From Hirundichthys speculiger (Eukaryota; Chordata; Actinopteri; Beloniformes; Exocoetidae): a stretch of DNA of 64,000 nucleotides. Of this stretch, positions 21,914 to 33,190 are shown piece by piece. The stretch is from the NCBI GenBank assembly GCA_018398805.1, contig JAGFBZ010000814.1, positions 4,139,001-4,203,000 of the forward strand, read 5' to 3'. The stretch's first letter is position 1. Each line of letters opens with the position of its first letter. Both the position numbers and the translations under genes were made by a program. Under the pieces are notes generated by a model, which saw only the letters and a program-made list of their open reading frames with translations, made no database searches and was not told where the DNA came from.

Positions 21914-23109
21914 TAGGGATGCACGATAACCTGTTTTTTAAAACCGATACAGATAACCGATAACTTTCAGCTCCTAAAGGCCGATACCGATAACCGATAA
22001 CACGCACATGTCCTAAGATTATTACATCAATACTATGAACAAAATCAAAAATAGTTTGGACTCTTTAAATGAACAGATTTTTATTTTTTCAATTGAAAAA
22101 CTACTGCCAAGCCTCTCAAACATTTTCGTAAAGCTATCAAACAAACCTATTTGATATCTCACATCAACTTAAATAGGTGCATTACTGACTGATATAAAAA
22201 AAATAAAGTCTCTTTGAACTGATGGAAATACACGCATCAGAATTACAAACTGAAAAGGATTTATATTTAAAGGATTTTGACTTGTGGTTCCATTTAAATG
22301 AATACCTTTAATTAAAGTAAATGAGATTCAGTGATTTTTTTTTTTTTTTTTTTTTTATCTCATGGAAGCTTTAGATGAGAGAGATGAGGAAGAGCAGAGG
22401 GGAGGGGAGTCTGCTGCTGGCTTGTGCACGTTAGCATTAGAATCAGAATCAGAATCGTCTTTATTGTCATTGTATAGCATACAACGAAATTAGCTTGCAT
22501 TAGCGCGATTTCAAAACTCCATGGAAGCGATTGTTATGTTGTAGGTGGCTGATCAGGTTTGACGTATCAAAGCTTGTACTTGTGCTTCCCTCCTCTTAGA
22601 ATTCCCTTGGAGCATTCGTCACAAATAACCACCAAACTATTTTCTTCTGAAACTTTAACGAAGTTCCATGCCATCACCGCCATATTTGTTGTGATCAGCA
22701 CGCTGTGCTCATGCTGCATTCAAGGTGTAACGTAAATTCCGAAGTTCCCTCGTTTGCTAGTCGTTCCTTCAGCCATTTCTATTTTTTTTTCTTTTTTATG
22801 CGTAACATGAGGGGAAACACTGCAAATACCGATTCAAGTTAACAACTACTAAAATTATGACCGACTTAACAAGTTGTTTTCTGGCATGAGGGGTATTCTT
22901 GATTTTCCTGATTGAGAAATCGTTTTTCTGATTATGCTGACGTTTCTTGAACATAACATTCACTGCCAGTCATTTAAGACTCAGAGGGAACAAGGCACTG
23001 CCCTTTTGACAAAAATATATGTTATTGGGGCTATTCGTCGTGATATCGGACTTATCGGAATGACGTCATAATTTCCTGTTATCGGCCAGATAGTTATCGT
23101 GCACCCCTA
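21914..23109. mobile_element. hAT-like non-autonomous DNA transposon, complete
   Basis: Terminal inverted repeats read TAGGGATGCACGATAAC (left) and TAGGGGTGCACGATAAC (right, reverse complement, last base varied). They are flanked by a perfect 8-bp target duplication TCAAATCT at 21906-21913 and 23110-23117. The 8-bp duplication is the hallmark of hAT elements. Subterminal 'CCGATA(A/C)CGATAAC' motifs repeat near the left end and related GATATCGG/TATCGG motifs lie at the right end. At 1196 bp with no long frame, it would depend on a transposase supplied elsewhere. A 56-bp nested repeat sits at 22441-22496. Confidence 0.9.
22441..22496. repeat. Nested retroposon tail with 7-bp target duplication
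   Basis: AATCAGAATCAGAATCG followed by TTTATTGTCATTGTATAGCA and ACAACGAAATTAG is a tail segment common in fish interspersed repeats. It is flanked by GCATTAG at 22434-22440 and 22497-22503, consistent with a target duplication from retroposition into the hAT-like element. Confidence 0.6.
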
Positions 23110-23117
23110 TCAAATCT

Positions 23118-24817
23118 AATATGGTTTTGCCACAGATTTAACACACAGTGGCATCCATTGAAACCTAATAATAATAATATTAATAACATCAAACAATATG
23201 AGCCATCAGAGACCCATTTTACCACTGTGAAACAAGAAAACTGTCGAGCTTTCTGCCCAGACTCTAATAATGTTTTCCATTTGATTAATGCTATGTGTTT
23301 TTCATGGGCAGTCGGTTCTCTGTCTGCTGTTTCCTGGTCTCTGATAGTGGACCTTTTACTCAGTGATGGACCCAATTGCCCAGGACCATAAAACAGGACC
23401 TTGACTGACATGTCCAGTTTTAAAGGATTAATTTTCTATAGCTGCGTGTCTAGTTCTGCCAAAGGAAAGGTTTTCAGACAAACATGGATGAGGATGGACT
23501 AGAGCAAGGAATTTGTATACTATACTGTGTGCTTTTATGCTTTTTTTTTTTTTTTTTACCCCCTATTTGTTTGAATGAGCCCATGTCTGTCTATCATTAT
23601 TTTGTATTTTCTCTTCTGTTGTTCACTTCTATCTTTATCTTTTCATCTCTACCTCTGAGCTCAATCTTGTATTCTTTGCCATTGTGAAGATGCTCCAGTG
23701 GAAACCTTATCAGCTGCATTATGTTTGAGTCCTTAGTGTCTTAATAGCTTTTATTTATCTCAATTATCTTCCACTTTAATTTGGCTGGGTGTAAGATGAT
23801 GTATTTAAATTTCCAGCTAGAGCTTGTCTCTTTGGTAGCTCCAGGTTTAGCCAGACAAAGATGAATCATATTTATACTCATGCCTTAAATGAAGTTTGTT
23901 TTATTTCTTTTGGACTTTTAAAGGACTGATTTTTTTTTTCAATTCTGAAGCATCATCACATTCCAGACATTTCAAACTCTGCCTTATCCTTGCTGTCTCC
24001 TATTGAAGGACTTGTTTTATTCTTAGCTACCAAAACAAACATTAACAAAAGATCCATGGTCCTGGATAAATATTTCTTTCTGATAGATTATTTGGATAAT
24101 GAAGTTTTAACACAACTATTGAGCATTCAGCCATTAAACTTAGTGTTATTCACCAATCCATTGGCCTCTTTCCCAGCTTCACTGCACATGTACAGTAAGT
24201 GATTGTTAACCTTTTGTTACAACTCCTGTTCTCTTTTCTTCACATTTTATCTTCAAACCAAGCATAGTAAAATGACTTGTTCCCAAGGCCTGACTATAGT
24301 ATTCCTTGGGGTCAGACCATTGGTGTGGGAAGTCTATTGTAGTGTGGTAACAAGTCCTTTGTGTGACATTTTCCTTGGCATTGACATTCAGAAGGGAATA
24401 AGAAGACTAGCTTGCGAACGCTACATTCTTTGTGACATGTGAAGGGAAAGGGTATTAGGAATGGGGACCAAGGTATTTGAACATAGACAGGGAAGGACAT
24501 TTGCACAGAACGTGACAAGGACACTCTATAGGACAGCAATGCTCTTTCATATTTCACTTTATAGCTTTATGCTACACACCAGGTTGAATATTTATTCTCT
24601 GGTTACAGCCCTGTCCTCTGGGCCACTGTGATCCAAGTCTGAGGAATGGACTGCTGATAGTCCATGTTAGACTTAGAATACTATTTTATTTTAAACTAAG
24701 GACTGTTTGTTATTCAGATATTTTTTTTTGAAACACTGTTATTCTCAACTATAGCCACTGGATCATTAACATGTTGGAACTGAGAGTAAAATAATTTTGA
24801 TTTACTTTCCTTGACAG
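23118..24817. other. No gene seen
   Basis: AT-rich sequence with poly-T near 23542-23558 and (ATA)n at 23167-23185. No splice-flanked open frame was recognised. It leads into the acceptor of the candidate exon at 24818. Confidence 0.6.
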
Positions 24818-24934
24818 ATGAACCACAGGGAAATGCAGGTGAAGAACAGAGTGTGTGCAGTGGCTCTCACCGACTCTTCTCACAACATCTGGCTACAGGA
24901 GACCAGCAAAGGAACACGAGACTGGATGCAGCAG
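24818..24934 (+). CDS. Candidate internal exon, unknown gene
   Basis: Exactly 117 bp (39 codons, phase 0 to 0) lie between a good acceptor (TTTACTTTCCTTGACAG) and a donor CAG|GTGAAA. The frame begins ATG AAC CAC and encodes a mixed, globular-looking peptide including QVKNRVCAVALTDSSHNIWL and ETSKGTRDWMQQ. It has balanced composition and no low-complexity sequence, the best coding signal in the window outside the ERV. The protein is not recognised. The initial Met coincides with the exon start and need not be a translation start. Phase 0 at both ends fits the exit of 10886-10997 and the entry of 37441-37525. Confidence 0.55.
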
Positions 24935-25437
24935 GTGAAAAAAGTGCATAAATACACACACACTGCACACACCAAAGAAAAAGATGCTGCAAACTGCACA
25001 AGAGGACCATCCATGCTCATATCTTATCATGTAAATTCAGCTCTTCTCTCTTTCTTTTCACCTAATCCTACTGACCCACATAGGTCCACCTGACTAACAG
25101 CTAGTCTTAGAACCCCTCAACTGTTTTTGTTTGTTTTTATATCAGTCTCTGCATTTTCTCCTGGGTGCATGTCAACGAATAACTGAGACGGTTAACCCAG
25201 CTCATATATGAGTATGGAGCTGTGCATGAATTTTGTTCAGATGTGTTTATATTGTAAGCATGTGAGACAGACTGCATGCGCACATGTGCATTTGTGTTGG
25301 CTTCATTTTAAAATTTGCCCTTTCTGGTGTGACCTCTTTGCCATATGCATCACCTGGACTTACTCAGTATGCACATACAGATGAGGAGCAGCCAAGACCA
25401 AAGCTACTCGAGAGATGCAAATGTCATGCTCTCCTTT

Positions 25438-25479
<42 letters not shown>

Positions 25480-26165
25480 CACACACGCGCACGCACACAC
25501 ACACAGACCTCCATCTACACGTAGCCCATACCTGCATTTGTATTACATTCCTTTTATTTCCGTGGCCTTTTGTTTTTCCTTTTTCTGTCACTTCTGATGG
25601 TGTGTGTGTGTGTGGGGGGGGGTTTCCAAGTACATTACTTGTCTTTAAATGTTTATGTATGTTTTTTCAAGCCTAGGGTATTCAAGGTTGCACTGTCCCT
25701 TATTTGTGTTTGGTATTTCCTATTTTTAATTCAAAAAGGATTCTAAAGGATTTTTGGGACACCACATAATTGGAATATTGAGTGTTGTTTGTTTTTTGTT
25801 TTTGTTTTTGTTTTTAAATCTTGTGATGATAACTCAGAACAATAAATCTGCAATAACCTTCAGTGTCCAGTCTTACAGGCAAGGATTCACTCTCCCTCTT
25901 ACTACTTAACCCACTGTCCTTTTCAGCTGAATGAAAAGAATAACCTGCCTAATTAAGAGGAAACATTGTTATCCTTTGCTTTATTATTCACTTCATAATA
26001 GTAATTTTTCTATCAGGGTTGTACATACATTTTAATGTATCACACAGGAAACAGCAAATATTTATTCATAACTTTTTTGAAAGTATTGCAAAGGATGCCT
26101 CCTTTGCAATAAGATGGTTTGTAAAATTTACTTAATTGTGGATATTACACAGTCAACTGATTTTT
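24935..26165. other. No gene seen; microsatellites
   Basis: Presumed intron. It contains (CT)n(CA)n at 25440-25505, a TG/G tract at 25601-25623 and a (TTTTTG)n tract near 25790-25816. Confidence 0.6.
25440..25505. repeat. (CT)n(CA)n compound microsatellite
   Basis: Uninterrupted CT dinucleotides pass into CA-rich sequence with CG interruptions. Confidence 0.95.
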
Positions 26166-27335
26166 TTAGAAAATGGAAGCATTAGGAGCAACAGTGACTC
26201 AGCCACAACAGAGAAGTCCATCTAAAGTCACCAAGTCCAGTGCCAGGTCCAGGATGGAGTAGAGTAAAGCACATCAACAAAATAAATGTGGAGCACTTAA
26301 AACATGGTCTGTGGAGTGACAAATCCTGCTTCTGAGTTTGTCAGTCAGATGGGCGAGTCTGGGTTTGCAGGGAGAACATTACCTTGCTGACTGAATTGTG
26401 CCAACTGTGAAGTTTCTTAGAGGAGGGATAATAGTATAGGGCTGTTATTCAGAGTCTGGACTTGGTCCCTTTCCTCCAGGGAAGGGCAATATTAGCACTT
26501 CAGCATACCAAGACATTTTGGACAATCCCATGCTTCTAACTTTGTGACAACAGTTTGAGGAAGGTCATTTTCTATTATAACATTACTGTGCCCAAGTGTA
26601 CGAAGCAAGGGCAATAAGATTGGTTTGAAGACTTCTGTGTGGAAGGGCTTGGCTGGTTCACACAGAGCCCTGACCTCAACCCCATCAAGCATGCTTGGGA
26701 TGAACCTGAACAGAGATTACAAGCTAGACCTTGTTGTTCACTATCAGGCCTTGTCTCTTACATGTTCTACTGAACGAGTGGGCACAAATTTGCACTGAAA
26801 CTCTGCAAAATCTTGTGGAAAGGCTTCGAAGAAGAGTGAATTGTCATGGCCTGGGTCGGCCATAGCAGCCCTGTGTGTGTCTGTGTCTATCAAGTTGGCG
26901 TCTCTCCCTGTCTTTAGTGATGCCTGTTTTACTTTGAAAGGTCTGTCTTGTCTTCATTGTGTTATGCTTTGCTTCCTCCCTTTTGTTACCTTGATTCCCT
27001 GCACCTGTCTCTCATTTGTTTCTCTGTGTATTTAAGTCTTGTCATATTCCCCTGTCCTCTGTGGGTCCATTAGTTTTTGTTTTATGTTGCGTGTTTTACA
27101 GTCCTGCCTGTTCCCCTATCGTGGTCTTACTCCTCACATGGTCTCCTGTAAGTTTGTCCTTTTTGTATTTTAAGTGTTTTTGGACTTTTTTGTTTTGGAT
27201 TTTTGGGATTCTTTTGTGTTTTTTGTGAAATAACACAAAAGAAACACTTTTTGTACTCCTGCTCCTGGGTCCTCCCTCTACCTACTACCTGCAAAACATG
27301 ACATGAATGCTGTTATGGCTGCAAATGATTTCCAG
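26166..27335 (+). mobile_element. Tc1/mariner-type transposon fossil, split by a solo LTR
   Basis: On the plus strand the sequence runs as a decayed Tc1-like transposase gene. One part near 26640-26700 encodes a degraded form of the C-terminal 'W..QSPDLNPIE..WDE' block (here TEP-DLNP-IK-HAWDE spread over frames), which holds the last catalytic acid of the DDE site. An earlier part near 26450-26560 corresponds to the middle of the protein. Stops and shifts occur throughout and no terminal repeats are evident. The fossil resumes after 27308 (GCTGTTATGGCTGCAAA), so the 26842-27303 LTR entered it later. Confidence 0.75.
26842..27303 (+). mobile_element. Solo LTR with 5-bp target duplication
   Basis: 462 bp run from TGTCATGGCC to AACATGACA, so TG...CA ends lie in the 7-bp inverted repeat TGTCATG/CATGACA. 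The perfect direct repeat TGAAT occurs at 26837-26841 and 27304-27308. Inside, TATTTAAG (27029-27036) is a plausible core promoter, which makes plus the likely sense. The remaining interior is lost, as expected after LTR-LTR recombination. The parent family (Ty3/gypsy-like or ERV) cannot be told from the LTR alone. Confidence 0.88.
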
Positions 27336-27359
27336 TCCCATATTAATGTATAGTATACG

Positions 27360-28455
27360 TATAGTATTTCAACTCGAATGCAATTTAATTCAGTTCACTT
27401 TAGTTTAATTTCATTTGCCACCTTTCAAATACAAGTACAACTTAAAGTGCTTCACAAAATAAAATGAAACAAAAAACAGCAACTGATGACAATTTAAAGT
27501 AAACACAATTTGATAACAATGATAAAATACATACATGCATAAAAGTATAGTATTGTATATACATGAAAGAGTGTAGTAAAACTAGTATAAACAAGTTTAG
27601 TTAAATGAAAAAAAATTTTTTTTTCAAAAGTCAACAATAGGCGCTTTCAAAGTGGAAGGTCTTAATTTTAGACAAAGTCTGCATCCAGACCAGTAGCAGG
27701 TTCCAAGGAGCTAACTAAAAGCTCTGCCTCCGATTCTGGACTTGGACTTGATATGAAACAATGAGGTCTTTGAGATAAGATGGGGCCAGGCCATTTCGTG
27801 CTTTATATTTCATAAGGAGAATTTGAACTGAACTCTAAACTGAACAGGTAACCAGTGTAGTGAAGCTAAAACAGGGGAGATGTGATCTTTCTTGGCAGAA
27901 CCAGTCAGAACTCTGGATCATTTTGGATCAACTGAAGAAATTTTAATAGAATTATGTGGACATCCAGCTAAAATGGCATTACAATAGTCCAGCCTTGATG
28001 GTGGATGAATGGAATTAGTTTTTTCTACATTGGAATTGGAAAGAAACTTCCTGTACTTTTAAATATTAGAGAGATGGAAGAAAGGCACTCTGGAGACCTG
28101 TTTAATATGTGGTTTAAATTACTAATTCTGGTCAAAGATGAGTCTAAGGTTTCTCACAGGGGTGCTGGAAGTAAAACTGATGCCATCATTAAAAATTATT
28201 CAATATCTGGGTGTTGAATTTATAAATTGTTTGGGGCAAAAATTATGATTTCAGTTTTGTTAAAGTTTTTTAGACTTTTATATTTCTAAGGCAGGCCTGT
28301 AGCTTCAAAAATGTTTTACTGTGATGGGGCTTCAAGATAAATAGAAGTGGGTATGGTCAGCATAACAGTGAAAGTTAATGTTGTGATTTCTAATGATGTT
28401 ACCTAAAGAAAACATGTAAAGAGTGAACAAAATTGGTCCAAATCAGATTTCGACA
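27360..28455 (-). mobile_element. L2-like LINE fragment (reverse transcriptase 3' half)
   Basis: On the minus strand the sequence carries scattered pieces of a non-LTR reverse transcriptase. The catalytic region reads [10 protein letters not shown] near 28350-28380, where YADDT is expected. The 'NSDKTEI' region and the later 'LDYCN' and 'HWLPV' blocks are recognisable in degraded form towards 27800. The 3' tail near 27400-27470 includes CACCTTTCAAATACAAGT-like sequence (plus strand) typical of these LINE ends. The copy is 5'-truncated near 28455, has many stops, and the YADD motif has lost an Asp. Confidence 0.65.
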
Positions 28456-28870
28456 TTTGAATACAATGAATTTGAATACAATATTTATCAGGTACATTGT
28501 AGTTCCTGTTGTAATGGTCAGGTGTCCAACAACCCTTGTCCACTTTGTGTATCTGTCTGTCTGTCTAAGCCCACAACTAATAATTAATACTGTAGGTTAT
28601 AACTGAGTGATAATTCATATTTATTAAAAATATTGTATTATTATATACGTAAAGCTTGGTTCCTTTCTGTTACCAAAATGTTGTATCCTTATTTAGTATT
28701 TCTTCACATCACTGGTTTTTAGTCAAGGATGGCAGTGCAAGTTAAGATGTGAGAGGTCAGCGTGTGAGGATTTAACTAAATCCAGAACCTGATATGGTCG
28801 TTTGGCCCAGTGTACTGTATATGTATAAGTTCAGTGGCTCCACCAATTTGTCTCATTCTGTTTGTCCCAG
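28456..28870. other. No gene seen
   Basis: AT-rich sequence that ends in the pyrimidine tract and CCCAG acceptor of the candidate exon at 28871. Confidence 0.6.
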
Positions 28871-28910
28871 AATGGCAGTAGCATGGCTCTGGACAAATTT
28901 ATGGAGTCAG
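28871..28910 (+). CDS. Candidate 40-bp exon, unknown gene
   Basis: A strong acceptor (TCTCATTCTGTTTGTCCCAG) and a consensus donor (TCAG|GTAAGT) enclose 40 bp. From phase 0 it encodes NGSSMALDKFMES plus one base. The donor is the best in the window. Placed after 24818-24934 it leaves phase 1, which would hit a stop at 37490 if spliced to 37441-37525. It may therefore be alternative, belong with an unseen exon, or be a chance pair of sites. Confidence 0.35.
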
Positions 28911-30479
28911 GTAAGTAGATGCTGCAGCACAACCAGAAAAGGTGTTAGCACTGAGCTGAAGTTATGCCCTGGGTGGGATATAGATAATGGGTGCCCATAT
29001 GAGTAGGTGCATGTGAAGTTATGTCTCCCCAGGTTGGTACTGCTCTGTTCTCATTGGACAGAGATAATTCCTTCTCTTCAAGGCTTAAGAGTTCACTGGA
29101 TGGTAGGGTAGGACAGAGCAATCAGAAGAGTAGGAAAGAGAAGATAGGATTTAGAGATCAGTGCCTGCTGAGCCAGGTTACAAAGACCAGATGGGTCAGA
29201 CAAGGGGCATCTGACGTCACAACAAGGACACAAAATACTGAGTGAAGTTGAGAGAAGAAAAATGGCAGTGAAAAAGCAGAAGCACAGACAAAAAAGACTC
29301 TTCTGTAGACAGACGAAAACGAATAGTGAGAAAAGTTCAGTTATTTAAATCCTGTTGACTGCCACTGAGAAAGCACTGGGTAGAGCTGTGAAAAAGGAAA
29401 CACAAAAAGACAGGTACAATATGAATGGAGATGGAGAAGAGGGAAGGGAAAGATGTATATGGAGAAAGATGAGTAGCCTAGTGAGAAGTGAGTGTGAGAG
29501 GGAAATCCAAATGATTGTGTACAGCTGGCAGCCTGTCACAGTTTCCAAGGTGTCTCCTGTCACTGTGCTGGTCTGCTGTCACACTCTACTGGCCTGCCCA
29601 GAGCGCATGTGCGCACACAAACATACACACACACGCGCGTGTGCGCGCCCTGCATACTCAGAGAGACTATCACTATGGTCATGAATAAAGCATTCTGATC
29701 CATAGAGATTATATGGCAACTGGAGGAGGTGGGAGAAATGGTCTCAGAGAGAGTGAACAAAAACTAATCCTAAGAACTTGTTTCTGAGAAGTTAGGTAGA
29801 AGGCTGTCATATATGTGAGACTTTTTTGCAGTTACTGCAGGATTTTTCAGTCCTGCATACTTTCAAAATGAATAGATGGAGATACCATTTTGCAGCTAAA
29901 TGAAACCATTTATGATTTCAGAGATATAAATTTTTCTATTTAACATTTGCATTCACATACTTTACATTTTAATTTGCTTTAATATTTTCCTGGAAACACA
30001 AATACAATAAGATAATTTAGTAAGTTATTCATTTACTAAGTTACTAAGATCTTAATACTCAGTTTTGACCACTAAACGTGGGTCACTGTACCATAAGGAT
30101 TTTTTTATTTTATTTTATTCAGTGTTTTAAACCAAAGGATGTAGGAAGTCATACCTTAAGGTGGCTCCTTTAGATTACCCTGGCATCATCTAAGTGAAGT
30201 GGTTTATTTAGATTGTGTTAGCATGTGTTTCTGCTCCTCTTTTTTGTCAAACATGCAGATGTACACAGAAGCATGCACAAAACAGGGCAAAAAACCTTTC
30301 CTTACAGGAAGAGCTGTTGGCTTGACTCGTGCTTGCCATTTAATCTCTTAGACCCTGTGGTCAGCTTTTGGTTAGCTTTAGCACCTAGCCTTAGGCCCTA
30401 CAATGTTAAAGGATCTTTTAGTGTCATATCCAGGTTCTATTTTGCTGAAATACTATTCATTGTGCCTTGCAACTCTGAG
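28911..30479. other. No gene seen
   Basis: Presumed intron. At 29600-29652 there is a strictly alternating purine-pyrimidine segment (CA/CG/TG) with GCGCGTGTGCGCGC-like symmetry. Confidence 0.6.
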
Positions 30480-30481
30480 TA

Positions 30482-31168
30482 CAGTGATCCCTTGCCAATT
30501 CGCGCTTTAAGTTCTGTGGTTTTAGTTATTTTCTGATTTTTCAGAAATATATAATATAATAAAAAAAATCTAGAAAAAATCGCGGAAACATCACAAGATG
30601 TTGTGCGCGTTCTCTCACCGCGAAGAAATGTTGTGAGCCAGCCTGGCCCCTTTAAGAAGGTAGCCTTATGGGTAATGATGTGGTCTTATGGGTAATGGAG
30701 TGTGTGTGTCATGGGACGACAGAAGAAAACGGGGTTAGATGAAAAGTGGAGTGAGCATAAACAGCAGCCCAGCGTGTATAGATTTACATTCTCTGTTAAC
30801 CGACAGGAGCCGAACAATACAACCTGTGTGATGTTACAGGTTCCTACAGTGCCAGAATAAAGTGCCCGTTTCATGCAGAGAAAACCAGACTTTTTCTTTT
30901 GGTGTTAATTACGAGCCAAAAATAGAACAACAATAGCGGTTCATTTACTACTGTTCAGAGACCAGAGGCTGTGAAGGTAACAGAAAGACCACACTTGAGC
31001 CTTTGTCTTGTTTCGTTGCAGTGCCTCGCTACTTTTTTTTAAACATATTTTAAACATATTTTAAACACATTATTTAGGCTCGGGGGGCTCCAGCTCCAGT
31101 TCGCAGATTTTGATTTTTGCAGTGGGGGGCACAGGTCCCCATTAACCACGAAAAATAAGGGATCACTG
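30482..31168. mobile_element. Tigger/pogo-like MITE with TA duplication
   Basis: The perfect 12-bp inverted ends CAGTGATCCCTT...AAGGGATCACTG are flanked by TA on both sides (30480-30481 and 31169-31170). A CAGTGATCCCT end with TA duplication is typical of vertebrate pogo/Tigger-like mariner elements. 687 bp with no transposase frame. The interior (about 30630-30990) is homologous to 57920-58215: both contain GCCAGCCTGGCC, AAGAAGG/GGGGGTGGCCT-type then ATGGGTAATG, a CAGTGCC.GAATAAAGTG phrase and GCAGAGAAAACC. Confidence 0.8.
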
Positions 31169-31170
31169 TA

Positions 31171-32045
31171 TGTGCATGTACATATTGTAATCATGTGTTG
31201 ACAAGCAACATGAATCCAAACATACAAAGATATGCACATAGCAGTACAGTTGTATGGAAAGTTAGATCTATTTACATGTTTGTTTCTCTGTTGTCCTTTA
31301 GTTCAATGGCACCATTGATCGGTGGATGAGCTGCTTGATGTGATGATGCGATGCATCAGAGGCAGCCAATGTGATGTGCCATCCTTTTGTCATGTCGCCC
31401 TTCTCTAATCCTAGCCAGCAGGCCTTGCCTTTATGTGACTGCTGTTATGCCTGTGGTCTCCCACAGCTCTGGGGCTTTGTGCTGTGTGTGTGCATTTCTG
31501 CAAGAGTTTGTATGCACATGTGTGTTGTTGCCTTGACAAATCTATTCAGATCTCAGCCTCCCTGCCTGCATTGGTGGTGATGGTAGAGTTATAGGGGAGG
31601 GTGGAGGGCCCTTTGAAAGACTCCCTCCTTTCACTCTTTCCAGCCGCCTTCAGCCTACTGCTCCACAGCCCAGCTGACATCTTTCTCCAGACAGACTGAA
31701 TGAATTAAAAGAGATACAATGAGACACTTGATGTAGCAGTCAAGGAGCCCCACAGCTTCTGTGCTGCTCTGCACAGCTCTGCCCTCAAGCCCAGCCTCAG
31801 AGGAAAGCCCATCTAGTGCAAAGCAAAAGATCTAAAAATGCACAATATGCCACTGTTTAACAAAAAATACTTCTTATATTACCCCTAAACCCCTCAGCTT
31901 CCTCTCCTCTGTCCCTTCTCATCTGATTTTACTTCAAACTATATGGCCTCTTTTTTTCTAGATCTTTCCCAAATTTTATCACCCTTGTCTTTAAGGCTGA
32001 AAGAATGAAACAGGAGGGATGAGAGTAAATCAGTATATATAGAAT
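31171..32045. other. No firm gene; one weak exon candidate
   Basis: Mixed sequence. A pyrimidine-rich acceptor (TTTCTCTGTTGTCCTTTAG) ends at 31301 and is followed by an open frame FNGTIDRWMSCLM then stop, which could be the end of a transcript but lacks support. 31600-31800 is moderately GC-rich without an open frame of note. Confidence 0.4.
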
Positions 32046-32942
32046 TTGAGCTGCTCAATGGTCCTTAGTTTTCTTTGTCATATTTTTTTTTTATTATGGG
32101 CCAAATGATTTCACTGAGTGAAAGGTTTGACGTGAGGGTAGGTCAGTTCATTGCCCAGAATCTTAAAATCTGTAATGGAAGCCACATGTGGTTTAGCATT
32201 GTCTTGCTAAAGAATGCAAGGCCTTCCATGACAAAGATGTTGTCTGGATGGGAACATTGTGTATAGTTTGCATTTTGGGACAGCACAGCAAACTATGTTC
32301 TTAGATGGTGATTTCTACAAGTGCTCCTTCTTTTATTTAAATAATCACCCATGTTTATAATGCAGTGCCACATGAGGACCTGAAGGCCATGGGCACCCAG
32401 TATTGATTTCCACTCATGTCCTATGTGCACAAAGATTCTCAGAAACATTTGATGGTATTATGTATTGTAGATACTGAGATATTCAAAGTCTTGATTATAT
32501 TGCATCATTATTCCCTAGCATTATTCTAAAATTGTTTTGCAATTTACATTTTTTTTTTTTTTTTTTTTTTTTGCTGAACTTCTGTTCATCTTTAATTCTG
32601 AGATTTTGCCTCTTTAAGATATTCTTTTTATACACAATCATAACTGATCTGTTACTAACTAACATAATTAATTGCAAGTTGTACCTCAGAGTGTTTCTTT
32701 CTTGTACATTTTACCTTTTTGGTCTTTTGTTGACCATGTTCCAGCTTTTTTGAGATGTGTTGCTTCCATTAAATCCAAAATGAGCTAATATTTTTCATGG
32801 AAAGGTAAATAGTATTTTTCTAACATTTGGTGTTTTTTGTGTTTTGCTGTGAGTTTAAGACATATCTAAATAATTGTATTCTGTTTTTATTCATTTTTTT
32901 CCTTCTTTGATTTATGTTTTATACAGCATTCCAACTTTTTTA
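32046..32942. mobile_element. Decayed mariner-type element, same family as 45-47 kb
   Basis: It shares ordered phrases with 45340-47040: GTGGTTTAGCATTGTCTTGCT, GCAAGGCCTTCC, TTGTCTGGATGGGA, TGCAGTGCCACATGAGGACC and TATTATGTATTGTAGAT. The right end carries CAGCATTCCAACTTTTTT. These belong to a common fish Tc1/mariner-superfamily repeat whose transposase reads on the minus strand. Poly-T occurs at 32549-32572. No frame survives and the left terminus is not visible. Confidence 0.6.
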
Positions 32943-33190
32943 TACACTGCCCCTCCAAAAAAAAAGTCGAACATTCTTATATTTTTCATTGGATCACCTT
33001 TAGCATTTGCTGTGGCATTGTTTTGATAAGCTTCTTCAGTTTCGCAATATTTATTTTCGTTCAGAGTTACATAAATTTTTTGCCAAAATCTTGTACTGAT
33101 GATGGAAGAGTTTTCTTTAGCACATCCCAAAGATTCTCAATGGAGTTGAGGTCTGGACTCTGTGGTGACCAATCCATGTGGGAAAATGAT

